From Roseovarius carneus (lineage in GTDB: Bacteria > Pseudomonadota > Alphaproteobacteria > Rhodobacterales > Rhodobacteraceae), in contig NZ_JAHSPD010000001.1 in the NCBI RefSeq assembly GCF_020141465.1, forward strand, positions 974,374 through 1,038,373: DNA of 64,000 nt. Direction: 5' to 3'. The first letter of the stretch is position 1, and each line of letters starts with the position of its first letter. Under the pieces are notes generated by a model. That model did not search any database. It was not told the DNA's origin and saw only the letters and a list, made by a program, of their open reading frames with translations. Both the position numbers and the translations under genes were made by a program. This document shows, one piece after another, positions 1 to 10,565 of this stretch.

Positions 1-361
<361 letters not shown>

Positions 362-462
362 GCGCGCCTCGCATCTTGGTGTTGCCCTCTCACCTAATCG
401 GGTTGCGCGGGATTTGGAAGGGTGGCGTGCGGGTACACAAAACTGCGCGGGCAAAGCTTATC

Positions 463-480
463 TTAACGATATGCCGTTAA
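463..480. promoter_or_regulatory. Perfect inverted repeat TTAACG-N6-CGTTAA between ftsY and alkB-like gene
   Basis: TTAACG and its exact complement CGTTAA are separated by ATATGC, in the 173-bp divergent region and about 55 bases before the alkB-like ATG. The size and position suit a dimeric regulator operator. No regulator gene is adjacent, so the regulator and the regulated direction are unknown. Confidence 0.4.
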
Positions 481-534
481 ATCGCCCAACTCTCATGCCA
501 TCTACGCGGGGGCCGACCTGTCTTGAGACCCACG

Positions 535-1560
535 ATGCCCCTTTTTGCCTTCGCCACTCTGCTGCCTGTCGCGCTGATTTCTTTCGGCGCGATGTTTGGC
601 GGCTGGGTGGGTGTTGCGGCGCTGAGCTATATGACGGTGATCGTTTTCGGTTTGGACAGGCTGGCTGCGCGCACGATGGACAACACCGATCCGGATGTGG
701 AGTTTCCGGCAGCCACACCGCTGCTTGTGGGGCTGGGGTTTGGCCATTTGGCACTGCTTGCGCTCTGCGTTTGGGCCGTGGGCGGCATGGGCGATTTACG
801 CTTGGTCGAGCAGATGGTTCTGGGCATTGCGGGCGGGCTTGTTTTTGGGCAAATCTCGCATCCCGCCGCGCATGAGCTTATTCATAAGCCGTCGCGCGCG
901 CTGCGTCTTTTGGGGCGGGTCATCTACACCACGCTTTTGGCGGGGCACCACGCCAGCGCGCATCTGCGTGTGCACCACACTTATGTCGCCAGCGACAAGG
1001 ACCCGAGCAGCGCACCCTTGGGCGAAGGGTTTTACGCCTATGTGCTGCGCGCGACGCGGGGCAGCTTCGTCTCGGCGTTCCAGGTGGAGACGGAGATGTT
1101 GCGGCGTGGAGGTAAACCTGCGTGGCGGCATCCATTCGTGCTTTATCTTGGGGGTGGCGTGCTGTGTCTGACGCTGAGCTTTGCCATGGACGGTATTGCC
1201 ACGCTCGTGGCTTATGTCGCGATGTGTCTCTACGCGCAGTTACAGATCCTGATGTCGGATTATGTGCAGCATTACGGCCTGCGCCGCAAAGAGGCGGCGG
1301 ATGGGCGGTTGGAGCCTGTCGGGCCGCAGCACGCGTGGAACGCGCCGCACTGGTTTTCCTCGGCGCTGACCCTGAACGCGCCGCGCCATTCGGATCATCA
1401 TATGAGCCCTGCGCGGCCCTATCCCGCGCTGCAACTCAACAAGGATGAAATGCCTTGCTTGCCCTATCCACTGCCGGTGATGGCGGTTTTGGTCCTGACG
1501 CCGCCGATCTGGCGGCGCGTCATGGACAAACGCGTGCGCAAATGGATGCCTGATGGCTGA
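535..1560 (+). CDS. alkB: AlkB-type membrane di-iron hydroxylase (alkane 1-monooxygenase family)
   Basis: Integral membrane non-heme di-iron oxygenase; characterised relatives hydroxylate the terminal carbon of n-alkanes using rubredoxin electrons. The family's histidine clusters are visible: HELIHK, HLRVHH and RHSDHH, between hydrophobic segments. From the ATG at 535 the protein is 341 residues, at the short end for AlkB. An in-frame TTG at 523 would add four residues; neither start has a good ribosome site. No rubredoxin or rubredoxin reductase gene is adjacent, so the electron donor must be encoded elsewhere. The substrate could be an alkane or another fatty chain; the exact specificity is not readable from sequence. 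Confidence 0.8.
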   Translation: MPLFAFATLLPVALISFGAMFGGWVGVAALSYMTVIVFGLDRLAARTMDNTDPDVEFPAATPLLVGLGFGHLALLALCVWAVGGMGDLRLVEQMVLGIAGGLVFGQISHPAAHELIHKPSRALRLLGRVIYTTLLAGHHASAHLRVHHTYVASDKDPSSAPLGEGFYAYVLRATRGSFVSAFQVETEMLRRGGKPAWRHPFVLYLGGGVLCLTLSFAMDGIATLVAYVAMCLYAQLQILMSDYVQHYGLRRKEAADGRLEPVGPQHAWNAPHWFSSALTLNAPRHSDHHMSPARPYPALQLNKDEMPCLPYPLPVMAVLVLTPPIWRRVMDKRVRKWMPDG

Positions 1561-1631
1561 GATGGCATCTTTGTGCCGCGATCCGCTTTGATGGCTGGTC
1601 AGGTGGACCTGGCTCTGGCAGACTCTGACCC

Positions 1632-2027
1632 ATGCGTATTTTGACCCTTGCCCTGAGCCTATGTCTTGCCCTGCCTGCGGCGGCGCAATCTTTCCTGACT
1701 GCTGAGGAATTTGACGCCTATACGTTGGGAAAGACGTTTTATTACGGCAGCTTGGGACAGCCTTATGGGGCGGAAGAGTATCTGGAGGATCGCCGGGTGC
1801 GGTGGTCCTTCCTTGATGGGCGGTGCCAAGAGGGAGAATGGTACGAAGAGGCGGGGCTGATCTGTTTTGTCTATGAAAACCAGCCCGATCCGCAATGCTG
1901 GAGCTTTGAGAAAGGCCCTTCAGGCCTGATCGCGCGGTTTGAGAACGACCCCGCGCAATCAGAGCTTTACGAGGTGGAGCAGAGCGCGGAGCCGCTCTTG
2001 TGCCTTGGTCCGGATGTGGGCGTCTAG
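1632..2027 (+). CDS. Small exported protein of unknown function
   Basis: 131 residues with a clear Sec signal peptide (Arg, hydrophobic core LALSLCLALP, cleavage probably after AAA at about residue 18). The mature part is acidic and aromatic, with Cys in GRCQEG, GLICFV, PQCWSF and LLCLG, so up to two disulfides are possible in the periplasm. The spacing FDAYTLGKTFYY near the mature N-terminus looks like a small periplasmic family common in Rhodobacterales, but I cannot name it. It stands alone, convergent with fadH, with an AT-rich repeat element just after its stop. Confidence 0.6.
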   Translation: MRILTLALSLCLALPAAAQSFLTAEEFDAYTLGKTFYYGSLGQPYGAEEYLEDRRVRWSFLDGRCQEGEWYEEAGLICFVYENQPDPQCWSFEKGPSGLIARFENDPAQSELYEVEQSAEPLLCLGPDVGV

Positions 2028-2052
2028 ACCCGCAGACGGGAGCCTCCGGCGG

Positions 2053-2075
2053 GGATATTTTTGGCAAGAAGATGA
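2053..2075 (+). repeat. Copy 1 of a dispersed intergenic element (GGATATTTTTGGCAAGAAG...)
   Basis: GGATATTTTTGGCAAGAAG followed by ATGA sits between the convergent stops of the 1632-2027 gene and fadH. Identical copies occur at 13680-13702 and, differing only in the last bases, at 43806-43827; a divergent copy lies at 10800-10821. It is preceded here by short GC-rich self-complementary stretches (CCCGCAGACGGG, GCCTCCGGC). Confidence 0.75.
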
Positions 2076-2080
2076 GACGG

Positions 2081-4174
<2,094 letters not shown>

Positions 4175-4177
4175 TCA

Positions 4178-4834
4178 TCAAATGCGCAAGAAAGGCTGTG
4201 CCAGGCGGGGCATCAGACCCCGGAAGCGCAGGGGCGCGTCGGTGGCCGCAAGGCAGATGCAATCGGCACCGATATCGGCCACGGGCGTATGGTCAAGCTC
4301 TTCATTGGCCACCTCGATATCACCTGCGCCGAAATGATCGGTCGCATCGCTGAAGGCACCTTGGAGAACCAGAGTTAGCTCCGTCCCGCGATGCCCGTGA
4401 TCAGGCACGGCTGCCCCGGCGGGGATATAAAGAAGACGCGCTGTGGCACCCTTTTCGGTGGGCAAAATGGCCTGCTTCACACCCATGCCGACCGGTCGCC
4501 ATGCCACCGCGTCCAGATCACCGCCGACATAGGCCTGAATGGGCGCGGGCAGCACGCCACCACGGGTGCGGCGCACACGCGGCTCGGCGGGCGCGGCCTT
4601 GGCACGGGCCAGAGCCGCGGCCATGCTGCCATGGGACATTTCGACCGCCGCCGTTTCTTCCATCAAAGCGCCGCCGACCGTATCGAACGCACCGGCGCGG
4701 GCGCGGCATTCGTCACACATGCTCAGATGTGCGGCAATGGTCAGGTTGAACGCTTCAGGCAGGCTCCCGGCGGAGTAAGCCATCAACAGGGCGTCGGACA
4801 GGTGGTGTTTAATAGTATGCGTCATATGCTTCAT
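4178..4834 (-). CDS. chrR: ChrR, zinc-binding anti-sigma factor
   Basis: Holds RpoE inactive until singlet oxygen triggers its release. N-terminal anti-sigma domain with zinc ligands H11, H36, C40 and C43 (HLSMCDEC); C-terminal cupin with H146, H148, E152 and H182 (DHGHRGTE, ELDHTP). All eight sit exactly five residues after the ligands known in Rhodobacter sphaeroides ChrR (H6/H31/C35/C38 and H141/H143/E147/H177), so the full two-zinc architecture is intact. The ATG follows the rpoE stop directly, indicating translational coupling and 1:1 expression. A second in-frame ATG three codons in is also possible. Confidence 0.93.
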   Translation of the reverse strand: MKHMTHTIKHHLSDALLMAYSAGSLPEAFNLTIAAHLSMCDECRARAGAFDTVGGALMEETAAVEMSHGSMAAALARAKAAPAEPRVRRTRGGVLPAPIQAYVGGDLDAVAWRPVGMGVKQAILPTEKGATARLLYIPAGAAVPDHGHRGTELTLVLQGAFSDATDHFGAGDIEVANEELDHTPVADIGADCICLAATDAPLRFRGLMPRLAQPFLRI

Positions 4835-5386
4835 TCAGTTCATTGCGTGGCGCAGCCGCTCAAGCGCGAGACGGATGCGGGATTTGATTGTGCCCAAGGG
4901 AAGGCCGGTTTTCTCTGCGATTTCAGAATGGCTCAGGTCGGAAAAATACGCGGCCTCAATGAGGGCCTTTTGCTTTTCTGGAAGATCGGCAATGGCCCCG
5001 GCCAACTGATCGCTCTCTTCTTGAAGGGCGAGGACGTCTGCTTGGTCCGGCTCTTGGTCTGGACCCCAGAGAATATCCTCAGGCTCGGGCCTGCGGGCCT
5101 TGCGCAGCGCGTCGATCCTGCGATTACGCGCGATTGTGAATATCCACGTGGCCGCACTCGCACGGCTAGGATCAAAGAGATGCGCCTTTTGCCAAAGGGT
5201 CGCCATCACATCCTGAGCACATTCCTCGGCAATGGTTGCATCCCCGCCCGAGCGCATCAGAAACGCTTTGATGCGTGGCGCGAAGTGATCGAACAGCTCT
5301 GCAAATGCCGCCTCATCCTTGAAATCGCGGATGCGCGTGATGCATTCCGTCCACCGCAGGTTTTCTGACTCTCGTTGTGGCGTCAC
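4835..5386 (-). CDS. rpoE: RpoE, ECF sigma factor of the singlet-oxygen response
   Basis: Sigma region 2 (FDHFAPRIKAF through TWIFTIARNRRID) and region 4 (LPEKQKALIE, SHSEIAEKTGLPLGTIKSRI) are complete. The frame is open up to an ATG at 5590, but I choose the GTG at 5386. It gives 183 residues, the normal size for this group. The 68 extra codons upstream would overlap the candidate sigma-E promoter (5505-5534) and have no family resemblance. The GTG has no strong ribosome site (an AGGAAG lies about 18 bases away), so the exact start is uncertain. It is co-transcribed with chrR and divergent from the 5607-10174 operon, a likely target. Confidence 0.9.
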   Translation of the reverse strand: MTPQRESENLRWTECITRIRDFKDEAAFAELFDHFAPRIKAFLMRSGGDATIAEECAQDVMATLWQKAHLFDPSRASAATWIFTIARNRRIDALRKARRPEPEDILWGPDQEPDQADVLALQEESDQLAGAIADLPEKQKALIEAAYFSDLSHSEIAEKTGLPLGTIKSRIRLALERLRHAMN

Positions 5387-5504
5387 GGGTGCTAGGCCCA
5401 CTTTCTTCCTGGTTTCCGCACGACCGGACGCGCGCAGCTTGGGACCTAAAAGGACCGAAGCGGCGAGAGGCGCGTCAAGAGTGTCAATCTCACTATACAT
5501 ATGC

Positions 5505-5534
5505 CATTTACGGGTGGCACCCAGGTTTGGATCA
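5505..5534 (-). promoter_or_regulatory. Candidate sigma-E promoter for rpoE-chrR
   Basis: On the minus strand TGATCC (5534-5529) is followed after 18 bases by TAAAT (5510-5506). As I recall it, the Rhodobacter sphaeroides RpoE consensus is TGATCC with a TAAGA-like -10 about 18 bases away, so the -35 match is perfect and the -10 is partial. Transcription would start near 5500, leaving an untranslated leader of about 110 bases before the GTG at 5386. This fits the autoregulation known for this system. Confidence 0.6.
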
Positions 5535-5606
5535 TCTAAAACCGTTTTTTTTCTTTTATCATCCGGTTCGGACTCCGGTCCGTATTGCACACTAACCTAA
5601 GCACGA

Positions 5607-6914
5607 ATGGAACACCCGACTATGCCGTTTGAAACAGCCGCTGGCGCGCGCAGGAAGATTGCTGTGATTGGCGCCGGAATTTCCGGCATGGGGGCGGCGC
5701 ACATGCTGTCCGATGCAAATGATGTGACCCTGATCGAGGCGGAGCCACGTCTGGGCGGCCATGCCCGCACCATTATTGCGGGCAAAAACGGTGATCAACC
5801 GGTCGATACCGGCTTCATCGTGTTCAACTATGCCAATTACCCGCACATGGCGCGACTCTTTGAGGAACTGGACGTTCCTGTCGCCCTCAGCAACATGAGC
5901 TTTGGTGCGTCCATTGATGGGGGGCGTCTCGAATACGGGTTGGCCAGTGCGGGGGCGGTGTTTGCGCAGCCGCAAAACGCGGTCAATCCTCGGTTCCTTG
6001 GCATGTTGCGCGATATCTTCCGGTTCAACGCCAAGGCGCTGGCGGCCAGTCGGGGCGCAGATCAAACGGTGGCTGATCTTTTGGAGCGGCTACGCCTTGG
6101 CGGGTGGTTTCGCGACTATTACCTGCTGCCGTTGTCCGGCGCGATCTGGTCCACGCCCAAAGAACAAATCCTGGAGTTTCCTGCCGAGGCGATGCTGCGG
6201 TTTTTTGAGAACCACGCGCTGCTGAATTACTCGGGCCAGCACCAATGGTATACTGTGCAGGGCGGCTCGATCGCCTATGTCACCCGGCTTGAGGCATCGC
6301 TGCGCGCGAAGGGCACGGACATCCGGCTGGGTGCGCCCGTGCAATCAGTACGCCGGACAGGCACCGGCGTTGAGGTCAAGCTGCACGGTGCGGAGTGGGA
6401 AGGGTTTGACGAGGTTATCTTCGCCACCCATTCCGACGACAGCCTGCGCCTCCTGGCCGATCCCAGCACCGAGGAGAGCCGCGATCTGGGTGCGATTGCG
6501 TATCAGCCCAATGATGTGGTGCTGCACGCCGATGCCAACATCATGCCGCGCAAAAGGGCCGTCTGGTCCAGCTGGAATTACACAGAGGCGGCGGGCAAGA
6601 GCACGGGTCAGATTGATCTCACCTATTGGATGAACAAGCTGCAACCAATCCCCGAGACCGATCCGCATTTTGTCACGCTCAACACCACGCGCCCGATCCG
6701 CGAAGAGCTGATCTATGACCGCGTCACGCTGCGCCATCCGGTCTACAACACCGCCGCTTTGGCGGCCCAAGGCCGCATCGCCGCGAGCAACGGCGCGCAG
6801 AATACATGGTTCTGTGGTGCGTGGATGAAGAACGGATTTCATGAGGACGGGCTGAGCAGCGCTGTGGATGTGGTGGATGCGCTGACAGCACGCGGAGCGC
6901 GGGCCGCCGCATGA
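5607..6914 (+). CDS. FAD-dependent amine oxidase-like protein (COG2907), sigma-E cluster
   Basis: 435 residues with an N-terminal FAD-binding GAGISGMGAAHML, ribityl-binding EAEPRLGGHA and a C-terminal FAD segment near FCGAWMKNGFHEDGLSSA, typical of COG2907 flavoproteins. First gene of an operon divergent from rpoE; its stop overlaps the next ATG (ATGA). In R. sphaeroides the sigma-E-controlled cluster containing this family has been linked to modified (furan) fatty acid synthesis during singlet-oxygen stress. A desaturase-like role on fatty acyl chains is therefore plausible but inferred. The start is uncertain: ATG at 5607 or 5622, neither with a clear ribosome site, and I found no convincing sigma-E promoter on this strand. 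Confidence 0.75.
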   Translation: MEHPTMPFETAAGARRKIAVIGAGISGMGAAHMLSDANDVTLIEAEPRLGGHARTIIAGKNGDQPVDTGFIVFNYANYPHMARLFEELDVPVALSNMSFGASIDGGRLEYGLASAGAVFAQPQNAVNPRFLGMLRDIFRFNAKALAASRGADQTVADLLERLRLGGWFRDYYLLPLSGAIWSTPKEQILEFPAEAMLRFFENHALLNYSGQHQWYTVQGGSIAYVTRLEASLRAKGTDIRLGAPVQSVRRTGTGVEVKLHGAEWEGFDEVIFATHSDDSLRLLADPSTEESRDLGAIAYQPNDVVLHADANIMPRKRAVWSSWNYTEAAGKSTGQIDLTYWMNKLQPIPETDPHFVTLNTTRPIREELIYDRVTLRHPVYNTAALAAQGRIAASNGAQNTWFCGAWMKNGFHEDGLSSAVDVVDALTARGARAAA

Positions 6915-7666
6915 GCGGGATCGACCATATCGCAGGCCACACATGGCATGGGCGCAAGGGGGCGGTGGAAAACGCCTTCCGCTATACCATCGATTATGTG
7001 CTGGTGGATGCCGAGGCCGCGCCGGAGACCCCGCGGCTTTTCGGCCGCAATGCGCGTGGCCTCGCCAGCCTGCATGATACCGACCATGGCGGCGCGCCGG
7101 GTGCCGGGCGCGGTGCCGCTTGGGTGCGCGATGTGCTGAGTGAATACCAGCTCCCCGCGCCTGCCAAGGTGGAGCTTCTGGCCCAGCCGCGCATCTTGGG
7201 CCATGTGTTCAACCCGGTCTCCTTCTGGCTCTGCCGAGATGATGCAGGCGCGCTTACGAGCGTGATTGCGGAGGTGACAAACACGTTTGGTGATCGCCAT
7301 TCCTATCTGGTGCACCGCGACGACGGTGCCCCGATCAAGGCCGAGGACAAGCTGAGCGCGCAGAAGATTTTCCACGTCTCGCCCTTTCAGAAGATCGAGG
7401 GCGATTACGTTTTTCGCTTTGATATCCGCCCTGACCGGATCGGGATCTGGATCGATATGCAGGCCCATGGTGCGGGTGTGATCGCCACGCTGGTCGGCGC
7501 GCGCAAACCGCTGAGCAATCGCAGCCTACTGGCCGCGATGCTGCGGCGGCCTTTCGGGTCGCGCCGGGTACTCGCGCTCATTCATTGGCAGGCGCTCAAG
7601 CTCTGGTGGAAAGGCGCGCGCTATCAGCCCCGCCCTGAGCCGCCCGCCGAGGAGGTGAGCCGGTGA
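6911..7666 (+). CDS. DUF1365 family protein
   Basis: 251 residues matching the DUF1365 pattern: N-terminal HTWHGRKG, then FRYTIDYVLVD, LAQPRILGHVFNPVSFWLC and NTFGDRHSYLV. Its biochemical activity is not established. It is coupled by an ATGA overlap to the FAD protein and by a GTGA overlap to the MFS gene. In many proteobacteria the order is FAD protein, DUF1365, cyclopropane-fatty-acid synthase-like methyltransferase; here the methyltransferase is missing and an MFS gene follows directly. Confidence 0.8.
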   Translation: MSGIDHIAGHTWHGRKGAVENAFRYTIDYVLVDAEAAPETPRLFGRNARGLASLHDTDHGGAPGAGRGAAWVRDVLSEYQLPAPAKVELLAQPRILGHVFNPVSFWLCRDDAGALTSVIAEVTNTFGDRHSYLVHRDDGAPIKAEDKLSAQKIFHVSPFQKIEGDYVFRFDIRPDRIGIWIDMQAHGAGVIATLVGARKPLSNRSLLAAMLRRPFGSRRVLALIHWQALKLWWKGARYQPRPEPPAEEVSR

Positions 7667-8874
7667 CAGCCGCTCCGCGCCTGCCCTCATACGCGCTCTT
7701 TGCGGCCTTTTTGGCGGCGGCAGGTCTGCCGCTCTATATCCATGCGCCTAAGTTTTATGTGGATGAATATGGCGTGTCTCTGGCCCTGCTGGGGACGGTT
7801 CTTTTCGGGCTGCGCCTGCTGGATTTCGTGCAGGATCCGCTTCTGGGGCGGCTGGCCTCAAAGATGCAGGGGCGGCGGGGCCTGAGCATTGCGGTGGCGG
7901 GTTTTGCCATGGCGGTTGCGATGGCGGGTCTCTTTGCCGTGACGCCGCCCATAATGCCCATCGTCTGGTTTGCGCTGATGCTCACCGTGGTCTTTTCCGC
8001 GTTCAGCTACCTCACCATCTGCTTTTATGCCCAAGGCGTGACCGCAGCGGACGCCATGCCCGGCGCGGGGCATCTGCGCCTTGCGCGCTGGCGTGAAACG
8101 GGTGCGCTTTTGGGGATTTGTGCGGCGGCGATTGCCCCCATCGTTTTGGGCAGCTTTGCAGGCTTTGCGCTGTCGTTTGTCATCCTCGCGGTGCTTGCCC
8201 TTTGGGCGATGAACGGCGAGTGGCGACGGGCCTCCATCCCGTCGCAGGGCTTTGGCCCGGTGCTGCGCGATGCGGTGTCGCGCCGTCTTTTGTTGGTCGC
8301 TTTGGTCAACGCGGCCCCCGTCGCGGTCAGCTCCACACTCTTTCTTTTCTTCGTTGAAAGCCGCCTTGATGCGCCCGGCTGGGAAGGGCCTCTATTATTG
8401 ATCTTTTTCCTCTCCGCCGCCCTCGCCACACCCTTCTGGGGCCGCGCGGCAGAGATATGGGGCGCGAAACGCGTGCTTCTGGCGGGCATGGTCCTGTCCA
8501 TCCTCGCCTTTGCGGGGGCGGCCACGCTGGGCACCGGGGACACATGGGCCTTTGGCCTTGTCTGTCTGGCCTCAGGAGCGGCCCTTGGGGCGGATATGAC
8601 CCTTCTGCCCGCTCTGTTTGCACGCCGTCAGGCCGAGGTGAACCCTGGCGCAAGTGAGGCGTTTGGCCTGTGGTCCTTCGTGTCGAAATTCACTCTTGCG
8701 CTGGCAGCGGTGTCTCTCTTGCCGATTTTGCAGGCGGGTGGTTTTCAGGCGGGGCCAGACAATTCCGAGGAGGCGCTGCGCCTTCTCACGCTTCTCTATT
8801 GCGCGCTGCCATGCGTGCTCAAGCTGGTGGCGATCGCGCTGTTGGCGTCCACACATCTTGAGGAAAGGACCTGA
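7663..8874 (+). CDS. MFS transporter in the sigma-E linked operon
   Basis: 403 residues, about twelve hydrophobic segments, beginning LPSYALFAAFLAAAGLPLYIH; the motif RLLDFVQDPLLGRLASK resembles the GPH/MelB-type loop 2-3. The GTG start overlaps the preceding stop as GTGA. The family occurs next to DUF1365/FAD genes in other genomes, so a lipid-related or toxic-product transport role is possible. The substrate cannot be read from the sequence. Confidence 0.8.
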   Translation: MTAAPRLPSYALFAAFLAAAGLPLYIHAPKFYVDEYGVSLALLGTVLFGLRLLDFVQDPLLGRLASKMQGRRGLSIAVAGFAMAVAMAGLFAVTPPIMPIVWFALMLTVVFSAFSYLTICFYAQGVTAADAMPGAGHLRLARWRETGALLGICAAAIAPIVLGSFAGFALSFVILAVLALWAMNGEWRRASIPSQGFGPVLRDAVSRRLLLVALVNAAPVAVSSTLFLFFVESRLDAPGWEGPLLLIFFLSAALATPFWGRAAEIWGAKRVLLAGMVLSILAFAGAATLGTGDTWAFGLVCLASGAALGADMTLLPALFARRQAEVNPGASEAFGLWSFVSKFTLALAAVSLLPILQAGGFQAGPDNSEEALRLLTLLYCALPCVLKLVAIALLASTHLEERT

Positions 8875-8878
8875 CATT

Positions 8879-9439
8879 ATGACGGGTTTCGGATTTGTCG
8901 CGCTGGGTGCTTTGCTCAGCTTTGCCGCTGTGTGGCTCTGGGTGCGCATCACGGGGTTTCGGGCGCAGAAAATGGCGGATTACGCCGGAACAGAGCCTGT
9001 TCTAAACCTGCGCGAGCATCTCAATGGCAAGATCAAATGCGAAGGGGTGATCTATGGCCCGCTTGGCCGTGTCTCTTCACGCTTCACCGCCGATTTCGAG
9101 GCGAAATGGGATGGCAATCGCGGCGTCATGAAGGAGCATTTCCTTTATGATAGTGGCAACACCCAAGACCGGGAATGGCGGCTGGAACTGGCCAATGACG
9201 GGACCATCCGCGCCGATGCGGATGATCTGGTGGGCCAAGGCACGGGCGAACAGGTTGGCTGTGCCATGAGGCTTAATTACCGCATCCGTCTGGCCGATGA
9301 GGCGGGGGGGCATGTTCTGGACACCGTGGACTGGATGTATGTCACGCCCGGCGGAACCATTGTAAACCGCAGCCAGTTTCGTAAATTCGGGATCAAGGTG
9401 GCCGAGTTGGTGGCCACGATGCAGAGGGTGGACGGGTAA
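8879..9439 (+). CDS. DUF3833 family membrane-anchored protein
   Basis: 186 residues with one N-terminal hydrophobic anchor (FVALGALLSFAAVWLWV), then a lipocalin-like region (FTADFEAKWDG, HFLYDSGNTQDREWRL, YVTPGGTIVNRSQF) typical of DUF3833. I start at the ATG at 8879 because AGGAAAGGAC lies just upstream and the MFS stop is at 8874; the frame is open further upstream but only inside the MFS gene. Function unknown; the genomic association with RpoE-ChrR and fatty-acid modification genes is widespread. Confidence 0.8.
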   Translation: MTGFGFVALGALLSFAAVWLWVRITGFRAQKMADYAGTEPVLNLREHLNGKIKCEGVIYGPLGRVSSRFTADFEAKWDGNRGVMKEHFLYDSGNTQDREWRLELANDGTIRADADDLVGQGTGEQVGCAMRLNYRIRLADEAGGHVLDTVDWMYVTPGGTIVNRSQFRKFGIKVAELVATMQRVDG

Positions 9440-10174
9440 ATGATGAACTGGGCCGGGAAACGATATTGGCTGATCGGGGCGAGTGATGGGCTTGGTGAGG
9501 CGCTGGCCCACAAGCTGAGCGCCGCCGGGGCCGAAGTGATCGTCTCGGCCCGCAGTGAGGACAAACTGGCAGCCCTTGTGGACGCATTGCCCGGCAAGGC
9601 GCGGGCCGTGGCTGTGGATGTCTCAAACCTCGACAACGTGACCGCCGCCGCCGCCGCCATTGGCGAAATCGACGGGATGGTGTTTCTCGCCGGTGTTTAC
9701 TGGCCCTTCAAGGCGCAGGACTGGGACGCGCAGCAGGCCGAGGCGATGGCTGATGTGAATTTCACCGGTGCTGTGCGCAGTGTGGGGGCTGTGATCAATC
9801 AAATGGTGGCGCGCGACGCAGGCCACATCGTTCTCACAGGTTCCCTTTCAGGCTTTCGCGGCCTGCCCGGCGCAATTGGATATTCAGCGGCCAAAGCGGG
9901 CGTCATGGCGCTGGGCGAGAGCCTTCAGGCCGATCTGGCGGGCACCGGGGTGCGGGTTCAGATCGCCAATCCGGGGTTTATCAAGACGCGTCTCACCGCC
10001 AAGAACGACTTCAAGATGCCCTTCATCATGACGCCGGAAGAGGCCGCGCAGGAGATGTTCGAGCTGATGTGCGATGATGGCGCTTACGTGCGCCACTTCC
10101 CGCGCGCCTTTTCACTGCTCTTCCGCGCGTCGCGGTTTTTCCCGCATTGGCTCTATCACCGTATCTTTGCGTAA
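9440..10174 (+). CDS. Short-chain dehydrogenase/reductase, last gene of the sigma-E linked operon
   Basis: 244 residues with the NAD(P) motif GASDGLGEALA, the central catalytic Ser (TGSLSGF) and YSAAKAG carrying the YxxxK pair. The ATG follows the DUF3833 stop without a gap (TAAATG), so translation is coupled. The same SDR type accompanies RpoE/ChrR clusters elsewhere. Substrate unknown; oxidation or reduction of a lipid-derived carbonyl is the contextual guess. Confidence 0.82.
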   Translation: MMNWAGKRYWLIGASDGLGEALAHKLSAAGAEVIVSARSEDKLAALVDALPGKARAVAVDVSNLDNVTAAAAAIGEIDGMVFLAGVYWPFKAQDWDAQQAEAMADVNFTGAVRSVGAVINQMVARDAGHIVLTGSLSGFRGLPGAIGYSAAKAGVMALGESLQADLAGTGVRVQIANPGFIKTRLTAKNDFKMPFIMTPEEAAQEMFELMCDDGAYVRHFPRAFSLLFRASRFFPHWLYHRIFA

Positions 10175-10238
10175 GATCAAAGACGCGCGGCCCACGATCG
10201 TGCCACGCTTGCTCATTGCATAACAATGGGAGGCGAGG

Positions 10239-10565
10239 ATGCTGGAGATCAGCACATATAAGGTGGCCCAAGTGGTTCTCATGGCGCGCGAGCTTGGCCG
10301 CGCCGAAGGGGAGCTGCGTGGCTTTATCGATCGGCTCAGTGAGGATGAACAAGCGAGCCTTGTGGCACTCATGTGGATCGGGCGAGGCAGTTTCGAGCCT
10401 GAAGATCTGGCTGACGCGGTCCAAACAGCGCGCAGCGAGGCAACGACGCCATGTGCGGACTATCTGCTGGGTTCGCCGCATGTGTCGGACCATCTGGAAA
10501 ACGGGCTGGAGGCGCTGGGCCTTTCGGCCCAACACGATGAGGATGATCTGATCCGAGGCGGCTAG
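10239..10565 (+). CDS. DUF3775 family protein
   Basis: 108 acidic residues beginning LEISTYKVAQVVLMARELGRAEGELRGFI split over the helix-rich pattern of DUF3775, with LSEDEQASLVALMWIGRG in the middle. GGGAGGCGAGG just upstream is a strong ribosome site. It probably forms its own transcription unit downstream of the SDR gene. No function is known for this family; nothing in the sequence suggests an enzyme. Confidence 0.75.
   Translation: MLEISTYKVAQVVLMARELGRAEGELRGFIDRLSEDEQASLVALMWIGRGSFEPEDLADAVQTARSEATTPCADYLLGSPHVSDHLENGLEALGLSAQHDEDDLIRGG

Noticed and set aside
5566..5606. Sigma-E promoter for the plus-strand FAD operon
   Set aside because: Only weak matches (TCATCC-N18-TATTGC) were found; not enough to annotate.
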